Source: Candidatus Saccharimonadota bacterium | Lineage (GTDB): Bacteria > Patescibacteriota > Saccharimonadia > Saccharimonadales > UBA4665 | Assembly (NCBI GenBank): GCA_003164595.1 | Contig: PLTT01000013.1 | Span: 72,042 to 134,137, forward strand | Reading direction: 5' to 3' | Length of the DNA stretch: 62,096 nt | Part shown: positions 17,019 through 25,789 of the stretch, piece after piece | Layout: every line of letters begins with the position of its first letter | Numbering within the stretch: the stretch's first letter is position 1 | Position numbers and translations under genes: made by a program | The notes under the pieces: model-generated | The model's input: the letters and a program-made list of their open reading frames with translations, nothing else | Told to the model about the DNA's origin: nothing | The model's database searches: none

Positions 17019-17600
17019 ATGTTAATACGTTATAAAAAGTCTGTCATAGTGATAATGCTTTTCTTTGTAGTTAGTACCATTGTCCTAATTGTTCTTTACT
17101 ACCAATTTAGTCAACCCAGTAAAGCTACAGTAATTAACAGTCCTTATCCCACTCCTACACCTTCAGGTGTCAACCTAGTACCACAGAGCTTCACGAATGA
17201 ATTCGTTACTTTTAACTATCCGAACGTTATGTCATTTCGTCCGACACCGAGTTTTGGGCAGCCTATAGTTAGTGTTATCAGCCTCTCGTACCCAGATACT
17301 CAAACTTGGCTGCTTAGTATCGAGATATCGAACATTCCTTCAGGGAACCTAAATGATAACGGTGCCTATAAACTGCGAATTTCTGAACCTACTATCTACG
17401 AATTATCTGAGACCAATATCAATGGTACGCAAATTCCAATAATGATTGACACTACTTCGCAAACTTTCAAGAAGGTGGCCTTTTTGGTAAACGGTCAGTA
17501 TCAGGCGGTTATCTCACTTGCTGGAGAAGACCCAAACGGTAATACATCTCTTGATAATACCCTTCAGATGGTCTTGGCTTCTTGGCAATGGCACGCCTGA
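17019..17600 (+). CDS. membrane-anchored extracellular protein, function unknown
   Basis: A 193-residue protein with a short basic start, one membrane helix (about residues 8-27, VIVIMLFFVVSTIVLIVLYY), a Pro/Thr linker and an extracellular domain of alternating strands that ends in LQMVLASWQW. The layout recalls PsbP-like or DUF-type lipid-anchored domains, but I do not recognise the family. The frame is open from 16917; the ATG at 17019 is preferred because the helix follows directly, although only a distant GGTGGAG is upstream. It is the first plus-strand gene of the surface locus. Confidence 0.6.
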   Translation: MLIRYKKSVIVIMLFFVVSTIVLIVLYYQFSQPSKATVINSPYPTPTPSGVNLVPQSFTNEFVTFNYPNVMSFRPTPSFGQPIVSVISLSYPDTQTWLLSIEISNIPSGNLNDNGAYKLRISEPTIYELSETNINGTQIPIMIDTTSQTFKKVAFLVNGQYQAVISLAGEDPNGNTSLDNTLQMVLASWQWHA

Positions 17601-17605
17601 TTGAG

Positions 17606-17635
17606 TTGATTGTAAGGGGGTGAATGCAATACAAT
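17606..17635 (+). promoter_or_regulatory. candidate promoter of secreted-protein gene
   Basis: TTGATT (17606-17611), 18-nt spacer, TACAAT (17630-17635). It ends 11 nt before the ATG at 17647; the leader would be about 5 nt and has no Shine-Dalgarno site. Confidence 0.5.
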
Positions 17636-17646
17636 AATGCTTAGAC

Positions 17647-18678
17647 ATGAGACTTAGTCATATTTTTGTACTGCCGGTACTATTGCTCACGAGCTTTTTT
17701 GCATCGTTCTCCTCAAGCTCAACTTATCAGATACAAAGTTATAGCATTGGCCCGGGATCTACAAATAATTCTGCTTCAACGACTTACTCGTTGCAGGGTA
17801 GCGTGGGAGAGCAAGCCAACGGTTCAACCTCAAGTACAACATATACCAATCACAACGGTTCAATACTAACTGAGCAGTTGAATATTCCTCCGGCTCCGAC
17901 CCTGAGCAACGGATCAAATACATACTACAATCAGTTAAACGCTATTATAAACACCGGTGGAGCAACGACAGATACTACATTCGCTATTGCTGTGTCGACT
18001 AACAACTTTACCTCTACTCTGGGGTATGTATCGGCAGCTGGGACAATTGGAGCATCGCAGGTTTACCAGAGCTACATTGCCTGGGGCAGTGGTAGCGGTA
18101 CTTTTGTTACAGGCTTATCGCCGTCGACAACCTATGAGCTTCGAGTTGCAGCAATGCAGGGGAAGTTTACCAATACAAATTTTGGGGCATATGCAACTGC
18201 TACTACCGCGGCTTTTACGACTAGTTTTTCAATTTCACCAAACTCACTAAGTCTAGGAACACTGTTACCAGGAAGTGTAACGACTAGCAGTAGTTTAACG
18301 ATGACCTTTGCTACAACTGCCGCTGCTGGAGGTGATGTCTATGTATACGGTCTAAATAGTGGTTTAAATAGTGCCAATAGATCCTACACTATAGCAGCCG
18401 CAAGCACGAACCTAGCCACAGCTTCTTCAGGGTTCGGAATTCAAGCAACTAGTGCAACAGAGACCTATGGTGGCCCGTTGACAATTCTAGCTCCATATAA
18501 TGGTAGTGCTAATAACGTCGGGACCGAGAATACCGCACCAGCCCATATGTTTACGTCTAGTACGGCAATATTGGGTGGCTCCGCGAGCATTAATGTTCAG
18601 GCAAAAAGTTCAAACATTACACCCTCAGCATCTGATTACAGCGAAACATTGACCTTTATTGGAGCCTCTAGCTACTAA
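17647..18678 (+). CDS. secreted fibronectin-like surface protein
   Basis: A 343-residue Sec-exported protein. A hydrophobic signal (MRLSHIFVLPVLLLTSFFASFS) is followed by a Ser/Thr/Gly-rich stretch, a fibronectin type III-like region (about 85-185, with LSPSTTYELRVAAM), and a C-terminal beta domain that begins ISPNSLSLGTLLPGSV and ends YSETLTFIGASSY. This ending is the same kind as in the three downstream paralogs (YTDTITLVGAGTF). There is no sortase motif or C-terminal anchor, so retention must be by binding. It starts a run of six co-oriented surface genes. Confidence 0.75.
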   Translation: MRLSHIFVLPVLLLTSFFASFSSSSTYQIQSYSIGPGSTNNSASTTYSLQGSVGEQANGSTSSTTYTNHNGSILTEQLNIPPAPTLSNGSNTYYNQLNAIINTGGATTDTTFAIAVSTNNFTSTLGYVSAAGTIGASQVYQSYIAWGSGSGTFVTGLSPSTTYELRVAAMQGKFTNTNFGAYATATTAAFTTSFSISPNSLSLGTLLPGSVTTSSSLTMTFATTAAAGGDVYVYGLNSGLNSANRSYTIAAASTNLATASSGFGIQATSATETYGGPLTILAPYNGSANNVGTENTAPAHMFTSSTAILGGSASINVQAKSSNITPSASDYSETLTFIGASSY

Positions 18679-18697
18679 ATAACATGTGGATAAGTAT

Positions 18698-18726
18698 TTG
18701 CTCTAGTTTAAAGCATTAGCTACAAT
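18698..18726 (+). promoter_or_regulatory. promoter of surface paralog 1
   Basis: TTGCTC (18698-18703), 17-nt spacer ending GCATTAGC, TACAAT (18721-18726). Preceded by GGATAAGTA, as in front of paralog 3. Confidence 0.7.
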
Positions 18727-18771
18727 AACATTTAGCGGAAAAAAATAAAGCATCTTATGTGAGGTGACGAT

Positions 18772-19824
18772 ATGAAATCTTATTGCAATAAATTAATGAA
18801 ATCGGCTTTCATTATAACTGCCGGAGTCCTAGTTCTCGTAAATGTTCTAGTATTTGCGCCAAAAGTATTTGCCCTAACTTATCTAGTTAAACCAGAAGTA
18901 ATCCTAACGAACATGGACGCTACAGGAGCTAGTGCCGTTATTATTGAATTTACGACATCAGCTTCCAACACTGGGACTGGCCTATCTCTTACGTTTACTG
19001 GTTGGACGGGTGGTGCTAGCGGTAGCGTCGCCGGATCACAGACTGTCGCTCAGAACTATAACGGAATCTCCTGTACGACCATAACTGGTGCAGCCAGCTA
19101 TATCCCAGGAGCGCCTACGGCATCCGGTTCAAGTGCAACAGTAACCTTCGCTGGTATTACCACTGAAACTGCCAGTCACTCCTATTGTGCCGTTCTAACC
19201 GGCTCAGCCGTTACTAACCCAACGGCCGCAAATAGTTATCCTGCAGTCTTAACTGACGGAACAGATGTCGCCGCCACAGTTGCCGTTGACGTGATCACTA
19301 ACGACCAAGTTGTCGTTAGTGCTACAGTACCACCAACTTTTACTTTAGTTTTAAGTGGTAACACCGATGCCTTTGGAACCCTTTCTACCATCGTCGCTAA
19401 CGCCTCTGCCGGTGTAACCTGTACTCTTAGTACCAATGGTACTGGTTGGTATCTATACGGAATAGACAGTAGTGCTGGCTTGGTGTCGCCGAGTAGTGGA
19501 CACACCATCCCTGCATTAACCTTTGGCACTAACAAGACAATATCTGCCGGGACGGAAGACTATATTACTGGATTACCATCTGGAAGTACCACCCCAGGAA
19601 CTGGCGGTGGATCAGTTACTCTTCCAGCAGCTTACAGCTCTTCTGGACTTGGTAACGGTGCCGGACTTGGTAATACTCAACTTCGTAACTTAGCTTCCTA
19701 CACAGTAGGCCCAACATCAGGCGCTACAGTAGTAGTCAAAGAATTTACGTCAATTACAGCTACGACTCCTGAGGGTGCCGACTACACCGACACCATTACA
19801 TTGGTTGGTGCCGGGACGTTCTAG
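18772..19824 (+). CDS. tandem secreted surface protein, paralog 1
   Basis: A 350-residue exported protein. Signal peptide about residues 1-35 ends APKVFA, then LTYLVKPEV starts the mature part. Two beta-rich regions follow: about 36-190 (with GWTGG, SHSYCAVL and three Cys overall) and about 195-350 (VPPTFTLVLSG, TCTLSTNGTGWYLYGI, TPGTGGGSVTL, end TDTITLVGAGTF). No membrane anchor or LPXTG motif. It is Ala/Thr/Gly/Ser-rich, as in S-layer or pilin-like subunits. It has its own promoter and a GAGGTGACGAT site. The 257 bp at 19501-19757 are identical to paralog 3. Confidence 0.8.
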   Translation: MKSYCNKLMKSAFIITAGVLVLVNVLVFAPKVFALTYLVKPEVILTNMDATGASAVIIEFTTSASNTGTGLSLTFTGWTGGASGSVAGSQTVAQNYNGISCTTITGAASYIPGAPTASGSSATVTFAGITTETASHSYCAVLTGSAVTNPTAANSYPAVLTDGTDVAATVAVDVITNDQVVVSATVPPTFTLVLSGNTDAFGTLSTIVANASAGVTCTLSTNGTGWYLYGIDSSAGLVSPSSGHTIPALTFGTNKTISAGTEDYITGLPSGSTTPGTGGGSVTLPAAYSSSGLGNGAGLGNTQLRNLASYTVGPTSGATVVVKEFTSITATTPEGADYTDTITLVGAGTF

Positions 19825-19897
19825 TATTATAAGGATATAAAAAATTTAAGCCATATAACATCGGCCGTCTACAAATAAAAGCAAATTTCAAAAAAAC

Positions 19898-19926
19898 TTG
19901 TGTTAATTATAAGCATTAGCTACAAT
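19898..19926 (+). promoter_or_regulatory. promoter of surface paralog 2
   Basis: TTGTGT (19898-19903), 17-nt spacer ending AAGCATTAGC, TACAAT (19921-19926). The AAGCATTAGCTACAAT block is identical to that of paralog 1. Confidence 0.7.
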
Positions 19927-19965
19927 ACTGCTCAGAATTAAAAATACAAATTCAATGAGGATTAT

Positions 19966-21030
19966 ATGAAATCAACATTACTTAGTAAATTAAAGAAATC
20001 TTATGTATTAGTACTCTTAGGAGCGATTGTTCTGGCGAACCTAGCATCTATTGCTCCAAAAGTTTTCGCTCTAACTTACCTAGTTAAGCCACAAATAATT
20101 CTTACTAATATGAACTCCGGTGGCGGTAGTTCTGTAATAATTGAATTTACAACCTCTGCTACAAACGTCGGTACTTCTCTATCTCTAACCTTTACCGGTT
20201 GGACGGGTGGTGCAGCCGGTGCGGTTAATGTTACCCAGCCGGTATTATCTACCTACAACTCTATAGCTTGTACTACTATAACCGGTGCAACTAGTTACTT
20301 ACCGGGGTCACCAGCAGCTACTGGTTCTGGTGCTACGGTTACTTTCTCTGGTATAACTGCCCTTACCGGTAGTCACTCCTACTGTGCCGTATTAAGTAGT
20401 GCTACTGCCGTAACTAATCCAACGAGCGTAAATAGTTATCCTGCAGTTTTGACCGTTGGAACAGACGCTGCCTCTGGAGTAGCCGTTGATGTTATCTCTA
20501 ACGACCAAGTTGTCGTTACAGCTACAGTTCCTCCTTCCTTCACATTATCGCTTACTGGTGGTGGTACCGATGCCTTCACAGCTAACCTGGCCAGTGGTGT
20601 TGTCGCTACAACGACTGGTGTAACTTGTACTCTTAGTACCAACGGAACCGGATGGTATCTCTACGGAATCGACAATAACGCTGGTTTGCTTTCCGCATCG
20701 AACGGTCACAATATCATTCCAACCAGTTATGCTACCAATTACACACTAAGTGCCGGAACAGAAGGTTATGTAACCGGTGAACCATCTGGAAGTACCACTC
20801 CAGGAACTGGCGGTGGATCAGTTACTCTTTCAGGGATTTACACCTCTTCCGGACTTGGTAACGGTGCCGGACTTGGTAACACCCAACTTCGTACCCTAGC
20901 TTCCTATACTGTAGGTCCAACATCTGGTTCCACGGTAGTAGTCAAGGAATTCGCAGCAATCTCACCAATAACTCCTGCCGCTAGTGACTACACTGACACA
21001 ATCACCTTAGTTGGTGCCGGAACGTTCTAA
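19966..21030 (+). CDS. tandem secreted surface protein, paralog 2
   Basis: A 354-residue exported paralog of the genes at 18772 and 21141. The signal peptide ends APKVFA at residue 35. The first half is closest to paralog 3 (IILTNMN, CAVLSSATAVTNP, GTDAASGVAVDV). The central segment (TGGGTDAFTANLASGVVATTTG) is unique to this copy, and the second half is the most divergent of the three (NNAGLLSASNGHNIIPTSY). It ends TDTITLVGAGTF. TGAGGATTAT gives a ribosome site. The three copies may be alternative or co-assembled subunits. Confidence 0.8.
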   Translation: MKSTLLSKLKKSYVLVLLGAIVLANLASIAPKVFALTYLVKPQIILTNMNSGGGSSVIIEFTTSATNVGTSLSLTFTGWTGGAAGAVNVTQPVLSTYNSIACTTITGATSYLPGSPAATGSGATVTFSGITALTGSHSYCAVLSSATAVTNPTSVNSYPAVLTVGTDAASGVAVDVISNDQVVVTATVPPSFTLSLTGGGTDAFTANLASGVVATTTGVTCTLSTNGTGWYLYGIDNNAGLLSASNGHNIIPTSYATNYTLSAGTEGYVTGEPSGSTTPGTGGGSVTLSGIYTSSGLGNGAGLGNTQLRTLASYTVGPTSGSTVVVKEFAAISPITPAASDYTDTITLVGAGTF

Positions 21031-21071
21031 AAAGACCTTAGTTGATAAACATATTTACTGGGGATAAGTAT

Positions 21072-21100
21072 TTGCACAATGCAAAAACATAAGCTAGAAT
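21072..21100 (+). promoter_or_regulatory. promoter of surface paralog 3
   Basis: TTGCAC (21072-21077), 17-nt spacer ending AAGC, TAGAAT (21095-21100), preceded by GGGATAAGTA. Confidence 0.7.
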
Positions 21101-21140
21101 AGCCATAAGTGATCCAAAAGTAAAAACAAGAAGGTAAACT

Positions 21141-22199
21141 ATGAAATCAAAAATATTCAATAAAATTAAAAAAGCATATTTACTCGCCATTGTAGCTGCG
21201 TTCGTACTGGGCAATGGGCTACTTCTAGCTCCTAAAGTTTTCGCTCTAACTTATCTAGTTAAACCACAAATAATTCTTACTAACATGAATGCTACAGGAT
21301 CTAGTTCCGTTATTATTGAATTTACGACATCAGCCTCTAACACCGGCACCTCTCTATCTCTGACCTTTACCGGTTGGACGGGTGGTGCTGCTGGTTCGGT
21401 TAATACTGTCCAGCCGGTATCAGCTAACTACAACTCAATAGCCTGTACAGCTATAACGGGTGCAAGTAGTTACTTGCCAGGCGTACCAGCAGCTACTGGT
21501 TCTGGTGCTACGGTTACTTTCTCTGGCATAACTACACTTACCGCCAGTCACTCCTACTGTGCCGTATTAAGTAGTGCTACTGCCGTAACCAATCCAACGG
21601 TTGTGAATAGTTATCCTGCAGTTCTGACCTCTGGAACAGACGCCGCCTCAGGAGTCGCCGTTGACGTTATCACCAACGACCAAGTTGTCGTTACTGCAAC
21701 TGTTCCACCATCGTTTACCCTAGTAGTTGGTTCAAACACCGATGCCTTTGGAACCCTTTCTACCATCGCTGCTAACGCCTCTGCCGGTGTAACCTGTACT
21801 CTTAGTACCAATGGTACTGGTTGGTATCTATACGGAATAGATAGCAATGCTGGTCTTACTTCGGCTAATACTTCTCACACCATCCCTGCATTAACCTTTG
21901 GCACTAACAAGACAATATCTGCCGGGACGGAAGACTATATTACTGGATTACCATCTGGAAGTACCACCCCAGGAACTGGCGGTGGATCAGTTACTCTTCC
22001 AGCAGCTTACAGCTCTTCTGGACTTGGTAACGGTGCCGGACTTGGTAATACTCAACTTCGTAACTTAGCTTCCTACACAGTAGGCCCAACATCAGGCGCT
22101 ACAGTAGTAGTCAAAGAATTTACGTCAATTACTGGAACTACACCTGCAGCTACTGACTATACCGATACAATTACATTGGTTGGCGCCGGTACTTTCTAG
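21141..22199 (+). CDS. tandem secreted surface protein, paralog 3 (mosaic)
   Basis: A 352-residue exported paralog. The signal peptide ends APKVFA. The first ~190 residues follow paralog 2, while the second half follows paralog 1, with 21876-22132 identical base for base to 19501-19757. The switch lies near the FTLVVGSNTDAFGTL segment (about 21715-21735), so the gene looks recombinant. It has an AAGAAGGTAAACT site and its own promoter, and ends TDTITLVGAGTF. It is followed after 18 nt by the first anchored Ig-like protein. Confidence 0.8.
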   Translation: MKSKIFNKIKKAYLLAIVAAFVLGNGLLLAPKVFALTYLVKPQIILTNMNATGSSSVIIEFTTSASNTGTSLSLTFTGWTGGAAGSVNTVQPVSANYNSIACTAITGASSYLPGVPAATGSGATVTFSGITTLTASHSYCAVLSSATAVTNPTVVNSYPAVLTSGTDAASGVAVDVITNDQVVVTATVPPSFTLVVGSNTDAFGTLSTIAANASAGVTCTLSTNGTGWYLYGIDSNAGLTSANTSHTIPALTFGTNKTISAGTEDYITGLPSGSTTPGTGGGSVTLPAAYSSSGLGNGAGLGNTQLRNLASYTVGPTSGATVVVKEFTSITGTTPAATDYTDTITLVGAGTF

Positions 22200-22217
22200 T
22201 ATACTTACTAGTAAGGT

Positions 22218-23195
22218 ATGGGGTACAGATCAACTAAGAATTTAGCAATATTTACTTCTCTACAGCTACTGATAATTTCAGTAGCTGTAGGCCTTGTATC
22301 AGCCACTGGTATCCCATCCGGGGTGCACGGTATTACTGTATCACCGGCACTTCAACAGATATCCATTCCACGGGGCCAGCCTAGTTATACATTTAACACT
22401 GGTTTAGCTAACAATACATCACAGACCGTAGTTGTTCAGCTCAGTGCTCGTGATTTTACGGGGTTAAATGAAAGTGGAGCAATTAGTTTTCTAACTCCTC
22501 AGAAGTCGAACAGTAATGTACATTCTTTAGCGCAGAATATTACTTTTGAGTTATCACAGTTTGTTCTAACACCTTACCAGACGACCACAGTCCCAATTAC
22601 TATAGTGAATGCCAATGAGCTTTCTAATGGTGGTCACTACGCCGCAATTATCTATAAAGTCACTTCTGCTCCCGTGCACGGCATTTCTAATCCAGTAAGT
22701 GTCAACGAGGCAGTTTCTAGTCTAGTCTTTGTTACCACAATTGGAACCGGCACACAGTCTCTAGCTTTACAGTACGCATCAATCGGAGATATATCGCTGA
22801 CGTTCCCTAATACAGTTAATTTAGTTTTAACTGATAAGGGTAATACTCAAACCGTGCCAACAGGTGTAGTCCAAATTACTAATGCAAATAATGCCATCGT
22901 TTCACAGACGGAGATAAATACTACCTCAAATCTAATTTTACCGCAGTTCAGTCGAGAGTTTAAAATCAGCCTGACAAGCTATAAATTTAATCCACCAACA
23001 GGATACTATACATTCAAATTTTATTATAAGACCCCCGCTCAAATGGGCTATAGCCTGTATGAAAAGAAATTCATTTTTATCAGCCGTCAAGCAGTCATTC
23101 TAGCTGTGGTTATACTGGTTTTGCTCATCGTCCTGATTGCCCAACGAGTTAAGTCGATTGCAAGAATAAACCCCAGAGATAAATATTCTGCCTGA
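22218..23195 (+). CDS. DUF916/chaperone-like Ig-fold surface protein, C-terminally anchored
   Basis: A 325-residue protein with a signal segment (about 10-35), a beta-sandwich opening ITVSPALQQISIPRGQPSYTF and containing NNTSQTVVVQLSARDF, a second beta domain with TPYQTTTVPITI and GGHYAAIIYKVT, and a C-terminal membrane helix (about 290-310, AVILAVVILVLLIVLIA) with a short basic tail. The plan matches DUF916-type proteins that partner WxL surface proteins in Firmicutes, and the fold recalls pilus chaperones. It follows the paralogs by 18 nt and its start has an AAGGT site. Confidence 0.7.
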   Translation: MGYRSTKNLAIFTSLQLLIISVAVGLVSATGIPSGVHGITVSPALQQISIPRGQPSYTFNTGLANNTSQTVVVQLSARDFTGLNESGAISFLTPQKSNSNVHSLAQNITFELSQFVLTPYQTTTVPITIVNANELSNGGHYAAIIYKVTSAPVHGISNPVSVNEAVSSLVFVTTIGTGTQSLALQYASIGDISLTFPNTVNLVLTDKGNTQTVPTGVVQITNANNAIVSQTEINTTSNLILPQFSREFKISLTSYKFNPPTGYYTFKFYYKTPAQMGYSLYEKKFIFISRQAVILAVVILVLLIVLIAQRVKSIARINPRDKYSA

Positions 23196-23376
23196 GATTG
23201 ACAAGCCAATAATAGGCCTAACTATATTCTCAAACTTGCCAGATGTACCCAGCGACAATTTATGATATTATATTAGGTAGTTTGAGGGGATTAGAAGGTC
23301 TATTCGTAGTGCTATCGTGTGACGACATTTCTAGACAAAGATTATTAAACTAACCAAAGGCAAGCCCCACTAAATT

Positions 23377-24450
23377 ATGAAAATACTTTATCGAGAAAGA
23401 TTCCTTTTTTTTATAGCGACACTAGTTATTGGTGCTATATTTCTGCTTTCTCCAAAGGCCCATGCTGCCTCAACGACTGGGAGTTATCTAACTACCTCAC
23501 CAATATCTGACAACATAACTATCCTTCCAGGGCAGAGAGGATCAACAACTCTTGAAGTCCAGAACAATTCCTCGGTCTCCGAAACAATTACCGTAAAACT
23601 TGATAAGTTTACGCCAAACGGAGACTTGGGCGAAGCCAATATTACTACCCCGAGCGTAACCGATCCTTCAGTTAGCTGGGTACATTTTTCTACGACTAGT
23701 TTTGTTGCTCAACCAGGTGTCTGGAATACCATAACAATGACCATTAACGTCCCGAACTACGCTTCTCTAGGTTATTACTACGCCGTTTTATTCATACCTA
23801 AATCTTCTCAGACAGCCCCGACTACAAGCGATCAGATAAGAGGTGCAAACGCAATATTCGTGCTAATGGATACCAATTCCAGTAACGAGCAACGACAGCT
23901 TACTTTAACAAGCTTTTCGTCAACCAGTGGACTGTATCAATTCCTCCCGGCTACCTTTCAAATTAAAGTCAAGAATAATGGAAATATTAACCTAATTCCA
24001 CAGGGTGATGTGTATATTAGTCGTAGTCCTAACGGCAAAGTGATTGATACTATTGACGTAAATAGTGGCCTTGGGAACGTCCTCCCAGACTCGTCTAGAT
24101 TATTCAGCGCATCATGGGTAGATGGACTCCCCGCATTCGTTAACAAGCTTGTAGGCGGACAGACGATTACCAATAAGAAAGGCCAAAGCATTAAGCAATT
24201 AGATTGGAATTTCTCTGAGCCGATCTCAAAATTCAGATTTGGTAAATATTATGCACATTTAGTGCTTGTCTACAACAACGGTAATCACGACATACCAATA
24301 AATGCTTATCTATCGTTCTGGGTCATACCCTGGAAGCTAATTCTAATAATTATTATAGTTATTGTTGCAATAATCTTCTCCTGGAAAACCATCAGAAAAA
24401 TTGTTAAACAAACGTTTTCACGCCATAAGAAGCAAAACTTTAAGAATTAA
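23377..24450 (+). CDS. DUF916-like Ig-fold surface protein, C-terminally anchored
   Basis: A 357-residue protein with the same plan as its neighbour: signal peptide ending PKAHA (about residue 31), two beta-sandwich domains (ISDNITILPGQRGSTTLEV, NTITMTINVPNYASLGYYYAVL), a long juxtamembrane region, and a C-terminal membrane helix (about 315-335) with a basic cytoplasmic tail. The two proteins together could fold or hold the secreted paralogs at the membrane. The 180 bp upstream contains AT-rich candidate -10 boxes near 23267 but no clear Shine-Dalgarno site. Confidence 0.7.
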   Translation: MKILYRERFLFFIATLVIGAIFLLSPKAHAASTTGSYLTTSPISDNITILPGQRGSTTLEVQNNSSVSETITVKLDKFTPNGDLGEANITTPSVTDPSVSWVHFSTTSFVAQPGVWNTITMTINVPNYASLGYYYAVLFIPKSSQTAPTTSDQIRGANAIFVLMDTNSSNEQRQLTLTSFSSTSGLYQFLPATFQIKVKNNGNINLIPQGDVYISRSPNGKVIDTIDVNSGLGNVLPDSSRLFSASWVDGLPAFVNKLVGGQTITNKKGQSIKQLDWNFSEPISKFRFGKYYAHLVLVYNNGNHDIPINAYLSFWVIPWKLILIIIIVIVAIIFSWKTIRKIVKQTFSRHKKQNFKN

Positions 24451-24467
24451 GAAGTACTTTTTCGGCG

Positions 24468-24722
24468 TTAACTTAAATCTTTTTTGATTTGATCAAACTC
24501 AGCTTTTGAAATCTCGCCTTTGGCATAACGGTGCTCCGCAATATCCATAGCCCTGGGGGTATGAGACTCATCTCGGTAGTGCTTGGAGTAGTGATGCGTA
24601 ATCAGTACGGCCAATAATATAAATATAAATAAAAGTATTAAGAGCGAAAATATACCAGCATGCCAATTAGGTTCTCCTATTAGCTCTCTCTGATACATTT
24701 CGCCGAAAACGTATTGAATCAT
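24468..24722 (-). CDS. small membrane protein with SHOCT domain
   Basis: An 84-residue protein with one membrane helix (about residues 24-45, IFSLLILLFIFILLAVLI) and a C-terminal SHOCT motif (DIAEHRYAKGEISKAEFDQIKKDL, given here by its ends at residues 59-83). SHOCT domains are oligomerisation or localisation modules. A strong AGGAG site is 7 nt from the ATG and TATAAT lies about 27 nt upstream. It is convergent with the surface locus. Confidence 0.85.
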   Translation of the reverse strand: MIQYVFGEMYQRELIGEPNWHAGIFSLLILLFIFILLAVLITHHYSKHYRDESHTPRAMDIAEHRYAKGEISKAEFDQIKKDLS

Positions 24723-24793
24723 ACAGTAACTCCTTGTAATAAAAATTATACGCCCTAAATCATATAATCAAACTATGCAGTTTTGCGTTAATA

Positions 24794-25699
24794 TTAAGAT
24801 TCATCCGTTACTTCCGTTCTGAGACCGGGTTTTTCCCAAAATGATTTATATTTTGCATGGAAACCAATCGTTAGGAGGAACAATATCCCGAGCACAATGA
24901 TAAAAATTGCTCGGTCAATTACATTGGCGGCAATAATATTGGCGCTACTAATATGATGTAAGTGACGGGTGAATAACAAGAATGCTTCGCGTATGCCTAT
25001 GGCGCCAGGCGTAAGGGCTACAAACAGAGCAAAGTTTGCCGCACCGGTGTAAGTAATCATCTGACTAATGCCAATATGCGGGTTTACGCTATGCAGTTCA
25101 ACGCCATATATTGCAACCTGTATTAAGGCTTGAAGTAGGGTTGCGCCAAAGAGAAGGCCAATGTTAGTTTTGCTCATGTTTAGATCGGTTATTTTTATAT
25201 GACTCCGGTTTACGAAGAGGTAAATAACAATAAAGGATATAATCCCAACCAATATTGAGGCACCCAAACTTTGCCATAGCGGCCTGGTGCTAACGAGTAG
25301 TAAAAGACTGCTAATGATCGCATAGAACATATAATATATTAGGGTAACGAAAACATAATTCCTCACCTTAAGATGCTTGATTCTTTTTAGATAGGCTCCC
25401 CTTACCACAATGCCACCTTGCCCGGGTACGAAGAAATTTACCAAAGTCGAATAAGCATTGAGAAGAAAACCCTCTTTTATAGCTAAGTCTTTACGACAAA
25501 TTAGGAGTGTCGCCCAGACTATGGCGCATAGGGCCAAAAACCAAGCCGTATATAGCAATAAAAGCCAAATGAGGGTCGTTAGATGGGTATGGGATAGTTG
25601 GGCTAATAAGTTACGGTGGTCATCTATGTAATAGGTAAAGGCTACTGCAGTAAGGCAAATTAGTACAATTGCCGTAATGGCTCTTAGTCTGGGTTTCAT
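24794..25699 (-). CDS. MprF N-terminal-like flippase / UPF0104 membrane protein
   Basis: A polytopic protein of 301 residues with about 8 membrane helices, of the lysylphosphatidylglycerol synthase TM family (UPF0104). Family features are the PGQGGIVVRGAYLKR motif (about 93-107) and LTPGAIGIREAFLLF (about 230-245). In MprF this domain flips aminoacylated phosphatidylglycerol; here it stands alone. A separately encoded synthase-like half lies at 29197. TATAAT ends 10 nt before the ATG. Other UPF0104 members flip polyprenyl-linked glycans, which is possible given the adjacent glycosyltransferases. Confidence 0.82.
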   Translation of the reverse strand: MKPRLRAITAIVLICLTAVAFTYYIDDHRNLLAQLSHTHLTTLIWLLLLYTAWFLALCAIVWATLLICRKDLAIKEGFLLNAYSTLVNFFVPGQGGIVVRGAYLKRIKHLKVRNYVFVTLIYYMFYAIISSLLLLVSTRPLWQSLGASILVGIISFIVIYLFVNRSHIKITDLNMSKTNIGLLFGATLLQALIQVAIYGVELHSVNPHIGISQMITYTGAANFALFVALTPGAIGIREAFLLFTRHLHHISSANIIAANVIDRAIFIIVLGILFLLTIGFHAKYKSFWEKPGLRTEVTDES

Positions 25700-25755
25700 A
25701 TGTGGTTTAATTATAGTCTATAATTACGTTAAGCTTATATTAAGGCAATAAAATA

Positions 25756-25761
25756 TATAAT
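25756..25761 (+). promoter_or_regulatory. -10 box in front of a mini-ORF and a glycosyltransferase
   Basis: TATAAT ends 7 nt before the ATG of the six-codon ORF at 25769 and 20 nt before the glycosyltransferase ATG. Confidence 0.5.
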
Positions 25762-25768
25762 AGGGGCA

Positions 25769-25789
25769 ATGGAAATCAGTAATGAGTAA
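25769..25789 (+). CDS. putative leaderless leader peptide MEISNE
   Basis: Six codons plus TAA. The ATG is 7 nt after TATAAT, the distance seen for leaderless genes here. The end of this ORF overlaps the ATG of the membrane glycosyltransferase at 25782 in another frame, so it could couple or gate translation. Confidence 0.35.
   Translation: MEISNE

Noticed and set aside
18772-22199. WxL domain in the three paralogs
   Set aside because: I see no W-x-L pair of motifs in the right positions; only the neighbourhood with DUF916-like proteins is similar, so they are not called WxL proteins.
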